Position numbers and translations under genes: made by a program | Assembly: GCA_026398815.1 (NCBI GenBank) | Contig: JAPLSA010000016.1 | Location: forward strand, 1 to 61,921 | Source: Gammaproteobacteria bacterium | GTDB taxonomy: Bacteria > Pseudomonadota > Gammaproteobacteria > Nevskiales > Nevskiaceae | Direction of reading: 5' to 3' | DNA length: 61,921 nucleotides | The notes under the pieces: model-generated | What the model was told of the DNA's origin: nothing | The model's database searches: none | What the model saw: only the letters and a program-made list of their open reading frames with translations | Shown: piece after piece, positions 43,373 to 52,128 of the stretch | Position numbering within the stretch: position 1 is the first letter of the stretch | Layout: each line of letters opens with the position of its first letter

Positions 43373-45151
43373 TCAGTGCGCTCCGGCGTGGTGATCATCG
43401 CCGGACACCAGCAGGCGTTCGCCGTTCAGGCTGGCGGCCAGCCGCGCCAGTTCGACGAATTCCGCCGCGCGGCCGCTGGCCTGGTCGACCTGCGCCGCGC
43501 TGGCCAGCGCCGCCGCGTCGCGCAGTGCATAGCGCTGCGTGTATTCGCCGCCGCGCAGCAGCTGGCCGTAGGCAGCCACCGCCGCCGCCAGCCGGAAGGC
43601 CGGCGAGGTGCGATCGGCCGTCACCGCCTCGTCGGCGCGGATCACCCGTGCGATCAGCCGGCTGCGGGCCTCGACGCCATCCTCCGGACGCTTGTAGCGC
43701 AGCTTCAGCTGGGCCAGCTCGCCGGCCGTGCCGGCACCGGCTTTCGCGGCCTGGCCGTAGCGCAGCGCATCGACCTTCTCGCCGCCGCTGCCGACGCGGG
43801 CGATCTCGTACAGCGCGGTGACCCGATGGCCGGCGCCGATGTCGCCGGCGTCGATCGCGTCGTTGTTGAAATCCTCGCGCCGCAGCAGGCGGTTCTCGTA
43901 GCCGATCAGGCGGTATTCGGCGACTACCGCCGGGTTGAACTCGACCTGGATCTTGACGTCGCTGGCGATCGTTTCCAGCGCCGAGGCGCGTTCCTCGACC
44001 AGCACCCGCTGCGCTTCCCGCGCTGAGTCGATGTAGCTGTAGTGGCCGTTGCCGACATCGGCGATCTGCTCCATCAGCGCGTCGTTGTAGTTGCCGGTGC
44101 CGAAGCCGAGCGTCGACAGCGCCACGCCGTTGCGGCGCTTGTTCTCGACCATCTCCTTGAGCTGGCCGACATCGCGGATGCCGACATTGAAATCGCCATC
44201 GGTGGCCAGCAGCACGCGGTTGTTGCCGTCTTTCATGAAGGCCTTTTCAGCCATCGCATAGGCCAGCTGGATGCCGCTGGCGCCGTCGGTCGAACCACCG
44301 GCTTCCAGGCGATTAAGCGCGGCGACGATGGTCGCGGTCTGGTCGCCGGGCGTCGGCTCCAGCACCACCTCGGTACGCCCGGCGTAGACGACGAGGCTGA
44401 TCCGGTCACGCGCCGTCAGCTGGCCGGCCAGCAGCTTCAGGCTGGCCTTGACCAGCGGCAGCTTGTCCGCCGACTGCATGGAGCCGGACACGTCGACCAG
44501 GAACACCAGGTTCGATGGCCGCAGCGCCGCCGAGGCCGGCTTCCAGCCCTGGATGCCGATCGCCAGCAGCTCGGTCTTCGGATTCCACGGCGTCGGCCCC
44601 AGTTCGGTGTGCAGCGCGAACGGCGTCGCGCGGTCCTTCGGCGGCGCGTAGGCGTAGTCGAAATAGTTGATCAGCTCCTCGACTCGCACGGCGTCGCGCG
44701 GCGGCAGCTGGCCGGCGTTGAGCAGGCGGCGGACGTTGGCGTAGGCGCCGGTATCGACATCGACGCTGAAGGTCGACACCGGCTGCTCGGCGGCGACCCA
44801 GACCGGGTTGGCCCGCAGTTCGGCATAGCGCTCGCCGTCGCCATCCGGCATCACCGGCGGCGCTGGCGCGCGCAGCCAAGGCTCGCCGGACGCCGCCATT
44901 GGCGCCGGCGCGAACCGCGTCGTGGCCTGCGCTTCACGCACCTGCGCCTTGGCCAGCACCTGGGCTTGTGCCGGGGCCGGAAGCTGGGCTTCAACCGGCT
45001 CCGCTGCCGCTGCCGGCACGGCGTCCTGCGCCACCGGCGATGGCGCGGGGATCGGCTCCGCTGGTGCGGGCGGCGTCGAGCAGGCCGCCAGCGCGGCAGC
45101 TGCGCCGAGGCAGCAGGCGGCGATCAGGATGGTCAAATGAGGGCGGGACAT
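43373..45151 (-). CDS. YfbK-type von Willebrand factor A lipoprotein
   Basis: 592 residues from ATG 45151, which begins a lipoprotein signal (lipobox LAAC, Cys24). An N-terminal vWF-associated domain (STFSVDVDTGAYANVRRLLNAGQLPPRDAVRVEELINYFDY) precedes the vWA domain with the metal-binding MIDAS motif LVDVSGSMQSADKLPL, then GGSTDGASGIQLAY. A C-terminal domain of the YfbK type follows. It is probably periplasmic and membrane-anchored. Its gene sits directly before the ECF sigma gene, so it may be linked to that envelope-response system. The role is unknown. Confidence 0.85.
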   Translation of the reverse strand: MSRPHLTILIAACCLGAAAALAACSTPPAPAEPIPAPSPVAQDAVPAAAAEPVEAQLPAPAQAQVLAKAQVREAQATTRFAPAPMAASGEPWLRAPAPPVMPDGDGERYAELRANPVWVAAEQPVSTFSVDVDTGAYANVRRLLNAGQLPPRDAVRVEELINYFDYAYAPPKDRATPFALHTELGPTPWNPKTELLAIGIQGWKPASAALRPSNLVFLVDVSGSMQSADKLPLVKASLKLLAGQLTARDRISLVVYAGRTEVVLEPTPGDQTATIVAALNRLEAGGSTDGASGIQLAYAMAEKAFMKDGNNRVLLATDGDFNVGIRDVGQLKEMVENKRRNGVALSTLGFGTGNYNDALMEQIADVGNGHYSYIDSAREAQRVLVEERASALETIASDVKIQVEFNPAVVAEYRLIGYENRLLRREDFNNDAIDAGDIGAGHRVTALYEIARVGSGGEKVDALRYGQAAKAGAGTAGELAQLKLRYKRPEDGVEARSRLIARVIRADEAVTADRTSPAFRLAAAVAAYGQLLRGGEYTQRYALRDAAALASAAQVDQASGRAAEFVELARLAASLNGERLLVSGDDHHAGAH

Positions 45152-45257
45152 GGCGAACTCCGTGGGGGCTGTACCGACTTGAACGGAGGCGCCCGGCAAA
45201 CGGGGTTGAGGCGGACGAAAAAAATTTCGCCGCCGCCAATGCTGCGCTATCGGCCGC

Positions 45258-45566
45258 TCAGCCGGCGGCCCGGATCGGGAACACCTTGTCGAGCCGGGCC
45301 AGGCTCAGCACCCGCATCACCGGCGGGCCGACTTCGGCCAGCGTGAAGCCGAGATTGGCGGTGCGCGCCTTCTGGTAGGCCTCGACCAGGCTGGCGATGC
45401 CGGAGGAATCGATGTAGCTGACATCGCGCAGGTCGACCACCAGCGCCTGCCGGCGCGCCAGGGTGTCGAGCAGCGTCTTGCGGGCGGCCGGCGAGCGTTC
45501 GAGATCGATCTCGCCGCTGAGAAAGACCGTCGACGTGCCGGCGTCATCGTTGACCTTGAAACTCAT
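45258..45566 (-). CDS. STAS-domain anti-sigma-factor antagonist
   Basis: 102 residues: MSFKVNDDAGTSTVFLSGEIDLERSP, then LVVDLRDVSYIDSSGIASLVEAYQKA, where a Ser of the IDSSG motif is the phosphorylation site in SpoIIAA/RsbV proteins. It would switch partners depending on phosphorylation, controlled by the kinase and phosphatase domains encoded by the preceding gene. The ATG overlaps that gene's stop (ATGA), so production is coupled. Confidence 0.88.
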   Translation of the reverse strand: MSFKVNDDAGTSTVFLSGEIDLERSPAARKTLLDTLARRQALVVDLRDVSYIDSSGIASLVEAYQKARTANLGFTLAEVGPPVMRVLSLARLDKVFPIRAAG

Positions 45567-47422
45567 CTGCTGCCGCTCCCCTTGTCGTGTGGCGGATGGT
45601 CGACGCCGGGATCGGCGTCGGCGTCCTGGCCGGCCTCGGCCGGGCGGTCGGCGCGACCGAAGCCGCGGACCAGCTTCTTGGTCAGCACCAGGCGGTTGCC
45701 GGCGCCCTTCGGCGGCGCCCGGAACTGCACGCGATCGGTCAGCGCGTGCATCAGGTGGGTGCCGAGGCCGCCGGGCCGGACATCGTCGAGCGCACGACCC
45801 CGGCAGTCCTGCTCGTCAACGGTTGGCGCGTAGTCGATCAGCTCGACCTCCAGCCCGTCGGCCGCCTTGCGGATCGAGAACTCGATCTTCTCGCCGAGTG
45901 CGGCGCCAGCCTTGGCCGCCGCGCCGTAGCCGTGGCGGATGATGTTCTGGCAGGCCTCGTCAACCGCCAGTACCAAGTCCTGCGCCCATTCGACGCTGGC
46001 TCCGGCTTCACGCGAGGCCGCCTCGACCAGCCGGCGGACGATCTTCAGCTGGCCGGCCTCGGCCGGAATGGTCTGCGCCACCAGTTCGGCGACGCTGCGC
46101 CGGCGGACACTGGCGGCCAGAGGCTCAATGGCGGCGTAGCGATCGTCGATCACCAGCAAGGTCAGATCGTCGCGGACATCGTTGCCCAGGCCATCGGCGA
46201 TGGCGGTCAGACGGGTGCCCGGCGCGGCATCGGCGTGACGTTCAATCAGCGCCTTCAGGCCTTCGCTGCCGAGCATCCGGCCGCCGGCATCGCGCGCTTC
46301 GCTGGCGCCGTCGGTGTACAGGTACAGGCAGCCGCCGGCGATCGACAGCGTGGTTTCGCGGTAGCGGTCGTTGTCGAGCCGGCACTGGATGCCGAGCGGC
46401 GGATCGGTGGCCGGAAACTCCTCGAAGCCGCCATCGGCAGCGCGCTTCAACGCCGGTAGATGGCCGGCGTTGGCCAGCCGGATCTGGTGGCTCGCCGGGT
46501 CGTAGACGCCGATCACCATGGTCACGAACATGCCGAAGGCCATGGTCTCGCACAGCTCGGTCTCGATCCGCGACAGCAGCAGCCCCGGCTCGTGCACGCG
46601 CTTGGCAAGGCTGCGGAACAGCGTGGCCGCCTTGACCATGATCAGCGCCGCGTTCAGCCCCTTGCCGGAGACATCGGCCAGCGCGAAGGCGATGCGGCCG
46701 TCGGGCAGCTGCAGCGCGTCGTAGAAATCGCCGGATACGCCGTGCGCCGGCCGGTTCAGGCCTTGCACCGGCGCGGTGCCGGCCGGCGTCGGCGGCAGCA
46801 GCTGGCGCTGCACGTCGGCAGCCAGTTCCAGCTCGCGACGCAGGCGGTTCTGGGCCAGCAGCGCGGCGGTGAGCCGGGCGTTGCGGATGGCGATCGCGGC
46901 GGCGGTCGCCAACAGGCCGAGCAGTTCGGCATCGCGGGCACTGAAGCGCCGGCCCCGGCCGCGCGGATTCAGCAGCTCGACGACGCCGTAGCGCTCGTCG
47001 CGATGGCTCAGCGGCGCGCAGATCATCGAGCGGATCGTGTAGTCGATGCCGAGGCTGGCCGGCGCCAGCAGGTCCGGGTCGGCGGCGGCATCGGCCACCC
47101 ATTCGGTGGCATTGCGGGCCAGCGCACGGCCGTGGATGCCGCGATCGGCCGGCAACTGCAGCTGGCGGATATCGACCGGCCCGACGCAGGCGCGGCAGCG
47201 CAGCCGCGCGGCCGGATCGCCGAAGGTGCCGTCGAGCAGGAACAGGCCGGCGGCATCGGCGTCGAGCGCCTCGGCGATCCGCGCCAGCGCGGCCGCCAGC
47301 GTGGCGTCGAGATCCTCGCTGTCGGCAAAGGCCTCGATCAGCTCGGCGACCAGGTCGAGATGATCCTCGCCACGGCGCGTGGCGCGGCGCTGCGGGGATC
47401 GCGGTGTCGGGGCGGCCGGCAT
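45563..47422 (-). CDS. GAF-SpoIIE phosphatase-HATPase (RsbU/RsbW fusion)
   Basis: 619 residues from ATG 47422. A GAF sensor domain (about 20-185) is followed by a PP2C/SpoIIE phosphatase (about 205-410: GVSGDFYDALQL, FALADVSGKGLNAAL, LYLYTDGASEARD, NDVRDDLTLLVID) and a HATPase_c anti-sigma/kinase domain (about 440-570: AQDLVLAVDEACQNIIRHGYG, PGGLGTHLMHALTD). One protein can therefore both phosphorylate and dephosphorylate the STAS antagonist next door. It is cytoplasmic. The 5' end is divergent from ppiB, with about 100 bp between. Confidence 0.88.
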   Translation of the reverse strand: MPAAPTPRSPQRRATRRGEDHLDLVAELIEAFADSEDLDATLAAALARIAEALDADAAGLFLLDGTFGDPAARLRCRACVGPVDIRQLQLPADRGIHGRALARNATEWVADAAADPDLLAPASLGIDYTIRSMICAPLSHRDERYGVVELLNPRGRGRRFSARDAELLGLLATAAAIAIRNARLTAALLAQNRLRRELELAADVQRQLLPPTPAGTAPVQGLNRPAHGVSGDFYDALQLPDGRIAFALADVSGKGLNAALIMVKAATLFRSLAKRVHEPGLLLSRIETELCETMAFGMFVTMVIGVYDPASHQIRLANAGHLPALKRAADGGFEEFPATDPPLGIQCRLDNDRYRETTLSIAGGCLYLYTDGASEARDAGGRMLGSEGLKALIERHADAAPGTRLTAIADGLGNDVRDDLTLLVIDDRYAAIEPLAASVRRRSVAELVAQTIPAEAGQLKIVRRLVEAASREAGASVEWAQDLVLAVDEACQNIIRHGYGAAAKAGAALGEKIEFSIRKAADGLEVELIDYAPTVDEQDCRGRALDDVRPGGLGTHLMHALTDRVQFRAPPKGAGNRLVLTKKLVRGFGRADRPAEAGQDADADPGVDHPPHDKGSGSR

Positions 47423-47520
47423 GGTGGACCGAGAGTAGCGCGCCGGCGGCCATCCCCGCCGGACGGCGGCCACGCTTACACTGCCGCCCTTTCCACGCCA
47501 CTCACTCCCCGAGAAGACTG

Positions 47521-48030
47521 ATGACCGACGCCGCAACCGTGTCCGTGCTGATGCAGACCAGCCTGGGCGACATGACGATCGAACTCGATGCCGCCAAGGC
47601 CCCGAAGACGGTGGCCAACTTCCTGGCCTACGTCGATTCCGGCCATTACGACGGCCTGGCCTTCCACCGCGTGATCCGCGATTTCATGATCCAGGGCGGC
47701 GGCTACTTGGCCCCGGACTACACTGAGAAGAAGACCGGCAAGCCGATCGAGAACGAGTGCAACAACGGGCTCAAGAACGCCCGCGGCACGATCGCCATGG
47801 CCCGTACCAGCGATCCGCACTCGGCCACCGCGCAGTTCTTCATCAACCACGCCGACAACGCCTTCCTCGACGGCAAGCCGGGCCAGTGGGGCTACGCGGT
47901 GTTCGGCAAGCTGACCGCAGGTCTCGACGTGCTCGACAAGATCGGTACCACGCCGACCGGCCGCGCCCGGCCGTTCGGCCAGGACGTGCCGGTGGAACCG
48001 GTGGTGATCGTCAAGGTGTCGCGCGTCTGA
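47521..48030 (+). CDS. ppiB: Peptidyl-prolyl cis-trans isomerase (cyclophilin) PpiB
   Basis: 169 residues, matching cytoplasmic PpiB along its length: FHRVIRDFMIQGGGY, NECNNGLKNARGTIAMARTSDPHSATAQFFINHADNAFLD, GYAVFGKLTAGLDVLDKI and FGQDVPVEPVVI. The catalytic Arg in FHRVI and the FFIN pocket are intact. It speeds proline isomerisation during folding. GAGAAG lies 6 nt before ATG 47521, and TACACT upstream may be the -10. The stop overlaps the nuclease start (TGATG). Confidence 0.95.
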   Translation: MTDAATVSVLMQTSLGDMTIELDAAKAPKTVANFLAYVDSGHYDGLAFHRVIRDFMIQGGGYLAPDYTEKKTGKPIENECNNGLKNARGTIAMARTSDPHSATAQFFINHADNAFLDGKPGQWGYAVFGKLTAGLDVLDKIGTTPTGRARPFGQDVPVEPVVIVKVSRV

Positions 48031-48824
48031 TGCTGTCCGGCCTTCGGGCCTGCTGCACGGCGCTGCTGGCCGCCGTCCTGCTGACGGCGGCCGGTGCTCC
48101 GGCACTGGCCTGGGGCCCGGAAGGTCACCGCATCGTTGGCGAGCTCGCTGCACGCCAGCTGCGACCAGCGACCACAGCAGCGGTGGCCGCGTTGCTGGCC
48201 GGCGAGCCGGAGCCGACATTGGCCGGGGTCGCCAACGACGTCGATCTGCACAAGACCGACGCGACCGGCCCGCTGCACTACATCAACTTTCCGCCCGGCC
48301 GCTGCGACTACCAGCCGGCCCGCGACTGTCCCGACGGCCGCTGCGTGATCGCCGCCATCGAGCAGGCGGCGGACATCTTGGGCGACCGGCAGGCGGCCAG
48401 CGCCGAGCGCCGCCAGGCGCTGAAGGATCTCGTCCATTTCGTCGCCGACCTGCACCAGCCGCTGCACGCCGGCCGCGCCGAGGATCGTGGCGGCAATCGC
48501 GTGCCGCTGCGCTGGCAGGGCGAGCCGCACAACCTGCACCAGCTCTGGGACGGCCTGCTGATCCGCGCGATCGGCACCGATGCGACGCGCCTGGCCGCAA
48601 GCCTTGCCCGCCGCCGTAAGCCGGCGGCATCGATCCTGGCCGCACCGCCAGCCGCGTGGGCGCGGCAGTCCTGCACGCTGGTCGCCTCGGCCGATTTCTA
48701 CCCGGCGGCCGAGACCTTCGACGAAGCGGCCTACCAGCGCCGCTGGCAGCCGGTGCTGGAAACGCAGCTGCAACGGGCCGGGCTGCGGCTGGCAGCACTG
48801 CTGGAAATGGCGCTCGGGCACTGA
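48030..48824 (+). CDS. S1/P1-family nuclease, exported
   Basis: 264 residues. A signal peptide (LRACCTALLAAVLLTAAGAPALA) is cut just before the mature N-terminus WGPEGHRIVGELA, where the Trp and His bind zinc in S1/P1 nucleases. Further ligands are in HYINFP, DLVHFVADLHQPLHAGRAEDRGGN and LHQLWDG. It is a secreted or periplasmic zinc-dependent nuclease/phosphatase acting on single-stranded nucleic acid. Start and ppiB stop overlap, suggesting co-transcription. Confidence 0.92.
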   Translation: MLSGLRACCTALLAAVLLTAAGAPALAWGPEGHRIVGELAARQLRPATTAAVAALLAGEPEPTLAGVANDVDLHKTDATGPLHYINFPPGRCDYQPARDCPDGRCVIAAIEQAADILGDRQAASAERRQALKDLVHFVADLHQPLHAGRAEDRGGNRVPLRWQGEPHNLHQLWDGLLIRAIGTDATRLAASLARRRKPAASILAAPPAAWARQSCTLVASADFYPAAETFDEAAYQRRWQPVLETQLQRAGLRLAALLEMALGH

Positions 48825-48993
48825 TCCGCACCAGCGGAAGCCGGCCCGACCGCTCGCCGGACGGGTCCTCCCGCGCTCCGCCCTGGCCCGCGAATTGCCC
48901 TAGAATTGCGACCGTTTGTTGACAATCGTTCGCGCCGAGGTTCTTCCGCATGCCGCAGCTGATCGCCGTTTCCGCCACGTCGGGCCTGTCCTC

Positions 48994-49773
48994 GTGAAGG
49001 CGCTGATCCTCAGCGCCGGCCAGGGCCGCCGACTGCTGCCGCTGACTGCTTCGCGTCCGAAGTGCCTGATCGAACTCGGCGGCCGCAGCCTGCTCGAATG
49101 GCAGCTGATCAGCCTGGCCCAGGCCGGCGTGCGCGAAGCCGTGATCGTCATCGGCTACGGCGCCGAACAGGTCGAGGACATGCTGAAGGCGCGCACGCCG
49201 GCCGGCATCCAGGTGCGCACGCTGTACAACCCGTTCTTCGAAGCGGCCGACAATCTGGCCAGCTGCTGGATCGCCCGCCACGAGCTGCGCGGCGAATGCC
49301 TGATCCTGAACGGCGACACGCTGGTCGAGACCGCGATCGTCGAGCGCGTGCTCGGCAAGGTCAGCCACCCGATCACGGTGACCATCGACCGCAAGGATTT
49401 CTACGATGCCGACGACATGAAGGTGCGCACCGAAGGCGGCCAGCTGGTCGCCATCGGCAAGAAGCTGGACGCCGCCATCGTCAACGGCGAGTCGATCGGC
49501 TTCCTGCGCTTCACCACCGAAGGGGCGGCGCGCTTCGTCGGTGAAGTCGAGCGGATCATGCGCACGCCGGAAGGCCTGAAGCTCTGGTACCTGTCGGTCA
49601 TCCACCGGATCGCCAGCCAGTCCGGCGATGTCGGCTACACCTCGATCGAGGGGCTGGGCTGGGGCGAGATGGATTTCCTGCCCGACGTCGCCCACAACGA
49701 GGCGCTGGTCGCCAGCTGGCCGCAACCGGTCAGCGCGCCGCTGACCAACCGCACCGCTAAGGGCGCCGCCTGA
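48994..49773 (+). CDS. NTP-transferase (phosphocholine/inositol-phosphate cytidylyltransferase-like)
   Basis: 259 residues from GTG 48994, where the conserved VKALILSAGQGRRLLPLTASRPKCLIELGG begins; a TTG-initiated extension from 48916 is unlikely. The GxGxR and PK motifs bind NTP and catalyse transfer, and ILNGDTLVE gives the metal-binding Asp. Overall it resembles LicC and IPCT enzymes that make CDP-choline or CDP-inositol, more than dTDP-glucose enzymes. The stop overlaps the hydroxylase ATG (TGATG). It may supply an activated head group for the sphingolipid locus (inference). Confidence 0.7.
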   Translation: MKALILSAGQGRRLLPLTASRPKCLIELGGRSLLEWQLISLAQAGVREAVIVIGYGAEQVEDMLKARTPAGIQVRTLYNPFFEAADNLASCWIARHELRGECLILNGDTLVETAIVERVLGKVSHPITVTIDRKDFYDADDMKVRTEGGQLVAIGKKLDAAIVNGESIGFLRFTTEGAARFVGEVERIMRTPEGLKLWYLSVIHRIASQSGDVGYTSIEGLGWGEMDFLPDVAHNEALVASWPQPVSAPLTNRTAKGAA

Positions 49774-50402
49774 TGGCAGCCGCGCGCCCGGCCCGGCGCT
49801 CGCCGGACGAGTCGATCCGGATGTTCCAGGCCGACTGGATGGAAGCGCTGTCGAAGATCCCGTTCTGGGTGCCGATGTCGATCTACCTGCCGCTGTTCGC
49901 GTGGCTGACCTGGACCGCGTTCGCCGATGGCATCCCGCTGTCCGGCTGGATCGCCTGCTTCGCCGGCGGCCTGCTGATCTGGACCGCCACCGAGTATTTC
50001 CTGCACCGCTTCCTGTTCCACTGGACCCCGCCCGGCAAGATCGGCGAGCGCCTGCACTTCATCTGGCACGGGGTCCATCACGACCACCCGAACGACCGGC
50101 TGCGACTGGTGATGCCGCCTTCGGTCAGCATGCCGCTGGCCTACGGTTTCTGGTGTCTGTTCGCGCTGGCGGTCGACGGCGTCTGGCTGAAGGCGCTGTT
50201 TGGCGGCTTCATCGTCGGCTACGTGATCTACGACACCCTGCACTACGCGCTGCACCACTACGCCTGGCAGCGGCCGCTGTTCAAGAAGCTCAAGGTGCAC
50301 CACATGCAGCACCACTTCGTGAACGGCGACACCGGTTATGGCGTGTCGAGCCCGCTGTGGGACTGGATCATGGGCACCCGGCGCAGCGCCGCGCGGCCCT
50401 GA
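49773..50402 (+). CDS. Fatty-acid 2-hydroxylase (sterol desaturase superfamily)
   Basis: 209 residues with four hydrophobic segments and the complete di-iron histidine set: EYFLHRFLFH, HFIWHGVHHDHP, HYALHHY and HHMQHH. The order and spacing match eukaryotic FA2H/Scs7 without the cytochrome-b5 domain. Those enzymes place an OH on carbon 2 of the N-acyl chain of ceramides. The neighbouring serine palmitoyltransferase and ceramide genes make this function likely here. Translationally coupled to the preceding nucleotidyltransferase and followed by a strong terminator. Confidence 0.82.
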   Translation: MAAARPARRSPDESIRMFQADWMEALSKIPFWVPMSIYLPLFAWLTWTAFADGIPLSGWIACFAGGLLIWTATEYFLHRFLFHWTPPGKIGERLHFIWHGVHHDHPNDRLRLVMPPSVSMPLAYGFWCLFALAVDGVWLKALFGGFIVGYVIYDTLHYALHHYAWQRPLFKKLKVHHMQHHFVNGDTGYGVSSPLWDWIMGTRRSAARP

Positions 50403-50427
50403 GCGGTCGATTCCTGGCGGTGCATCC

Positions 50428-50456
50428 GAAAAAGCCGGCCTCGCGCCGGCTTTTTC
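50428..50456. terminator. Bidirectional Rho-independent terminator
   Basis: GAAAAAGCCGGC and GCCGGCTTTTTC (12-bp stem, 5-nt loop) carry T5 on the plus side and T5 on the minus side. It separates the converging hydroxylase and EEP genes. Confidence 0.88.
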
Positions 50457-50491
50457 GTTATGCGCATGCGGCGGCCCAGGGCGCAGCGGCT

Positions 50492-51313
50492 TCAAGCCGC
50501 GGCGGCGCGCTTCTGCAGCTCGAACACCAGCAGGCCGTGATCGGAGTACTGCTTGATCCAGGCATCGCGGGCGGTGGTATCGGCCAGCAGCGGCCAGCCC
50601 AGCACCTCGACCTCGGCCCCGCGCAGCGCCTTGAAGGCCAGATGGGTGGACGCCAGCACGTGGTCGAGGTCGGCGGGCTTGTAGCGGCTGCGGCTGCCGT
50701 TCGACCAGGTGGCCGGGTGCGATTTCGACAGCAGCCGCATGCCGACCTTGCCGGCCTCGGCCGCCAGCCGGGTGATCTCGGCATCGGCGGCGATCGCGAT
50801 GCCCTTGGCGTAGTCGAGGCCCATGGTGTTGAGATCGCCCAGCACGATGAAGTTCGACCGGCCGTCGGCGGTCTGCGCGTCCAGCACCTCCTTGAGCGGG
50901 AACGCCTTCTGGAACTGCGCATCGCGCAGGCCCAGCCCGATCGGATCGGCGCTGCTCTTGGTGTGCAGGAACAGCAGCGAGTAGTGGACGCCGGCCACGG
51001 TCACGGTCAGCAGGCTGCCCGGCCGCAGGCTCACCTGGCCGATCTGGAACTCCAGCCGCTGCGAGAAGAAGCCGGTGATGCCGCCCTTGACGCCGACCAG
51101 GATCTCCTGGACCTGCGCGCCTTCGGTGATGTGGAACTGGTAGCCGGGGAACGCCTTGACCAGCGGCTCGAAGACACCCTTGCCTTCAACCTCGTACAGC
51201 GCGAAGACATCCGGACGGACCGCCTTCAGCGCGCCGAGCACGCGATCGGCGCGGCCCGGGTCGTCCTTGAAGTGCTCGATGTTCCACGAAGCCACCCGCA
51301 GCGCCTTGGCCAT
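50492..51313 (-). CDS. Endonuclease/exonuclease/phosphatase-family protein
   Basis: 273 residues of the DNase I-like EEP fold: ASWNIEHFKDD (Asn and metal-binding Glu region), HTKSSADP, FIVLGDLNTMG (catalytic GDxN) and the C-terminal SDHGLLVF with Asp-His. No signal peptide, so cytoplasmic. The superfamily includes nucleases, inositol-phosphate phosphatases and neutral sphingomyelinases; in this sphingolipid operon a phospho-lipid or head-group phosphatase is as likely as a nuclease. It starts 12 bp after the nucleotidyltransferase gene and is last in the operon. Confidence 0.75.
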   Translation of the reverse strand: MAKALRVASWNIEHFKDDPGRADRVLGALKAVRPDVFALYEVEGKGVFEPLVKAFPGYQFHITEGAQVQEILVGVKGGITGFFSQRLEFQIGQVSLRPGSLLTVTVAGVHYSLLFLHTKSSADPIGLGLRDAQFQKAFPLKEVLDAQTADGRSNFIVLGDLNTMGLDYAKGIAIAADAEITRLAAEAGKVGMRLLSKSHPATWSNGSRSRYKPADLDHVLASTHLAFKALRGAEVEVLGWPLLADTTARDAWIKQYSDHGLLVFELQKRAAAA

Positions 51314-51325
51314 GCCCGCCTCCGT

Positions 51326-52120
51326 TCAGTGCGCTGGCCGGTCCTCCGCCAGCAGCCGTTCGACCAGTTCCTTGTCCGCCGGCTTGTCGACATCCACCGC
51401 CGCCCGCGCGAACGGCATCTCCACCACCGCCGCACGGCTGCCGCCAGCGAGCTGACCGAGCCGCGCCAGCGCCGCCGACAGCTTCAGCCAGCCGAAGCGA
51501 TAGCGCAACGCATAGCCGAGGCCGAGCAGCCGCAGCATCGCCACCGGCTGCTTGCGCAGCGCCTCGACCTGCTGCCACAGCTCGGCCAGCGCCTGCGCCT
51601 TCGGGGTGGCGAAGAAGAACAGGTTGCAGCCGCTGTACGCCCCTTCCGCAAAGCGCAGCCAGGTGCGACGGGTGTCTGGCATTTCCGCCAGCACGACTTC
51701 CGAGCGGGCCAGCGCCAGCGCCGCATCGGCACCGGCCGGAACGCTGGCAAGGAAATGGCGCACCCAGCCCGGCTGCAGCAGCGCGTGGTCGGCCGTGGTG
51801 ACCAGGAGCGGCGCCGGATACCGGGCCAGCGCGGCCACCACGCTGCGGCTCGGGCTGCCGGCCGCCGGAAAGATATCGACCGGCTTGCCGTTCGCCGCCT
51901 CGGCAAGGCCTGGCAGCGCCTGCACCAGCGCCGGCGCTTCGATGACCACGACGATCCGCGCGATCTCCGGCGTCGCGCCGAGTGCCGCGATCACCCGCAG
52001 CAGCATCGGCGTGCCGCCAACGGCGATCAGCGCCTTGTGCGGTACGCCGAAGGCCTGCGCCATCGGGTCGTCCGGCCCGCGCGATCCGGCGAGGACCAGC
52101 GCGGTCAGCCCGCCCGCCAT
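51326..52120 (-). CDS. MobA-like nucleotidyltransferase
   Basis: 264 residues from ATG 52120. LTALVLAGSRGPDDPMAQAFGVPHKALIAVGGTPMLLRVIAAL is the NTP-binding GxxG...K start of the MobA/IspD-like group, and VTTADHALLQPGW supplies the metal-binding Asp. VEMPFARAAVDVDKPADKELV near the end is typical of MobA-like proteins. It probably activates an alcohol or sugar phosphate with a nucleotide; the substrate is unknown. It starts 8 bp after the bCerS-like gene. Confidence 0.7.
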   Translation of the reverse strand: MAGGLTALVLAGSRGPDDPMAQAFGVPHKALIAVGGTPMLLRVIAALGATPEIARIVVVIEAPALVQALPGLAEAANGKPVDIFPAAGSPSRSVVAALARYPAPLLVTTADHALLQPGWVRHFLASVPAGADAALALARSEVVLAEMPDTRRTWLRFAEGAYSGCNLFFFATPKAQALAELWQQVEALRKQPVAMLRLLGLGYALRYRFGWLKLSAALARLGQLAGGSRAAVVEMPFARAAVDVDKPADKELVERLLAEDRPAH

Positions 52121-52128
52121 CACATCGC

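Noticed and set aside
48919-48924. TTGACA as a -35 box for the nucleotidyltransferase gene
   Set aside because: No -10-like hexamer occurs 15-19 nt downstream.
48916-48993. TTG-initiated N-terminal extension of the nucleotidyltransferase
   Set aside because: The extra 26 residues precede the conserved first beta strand and show no family similarity; GTG 48994 fits better.
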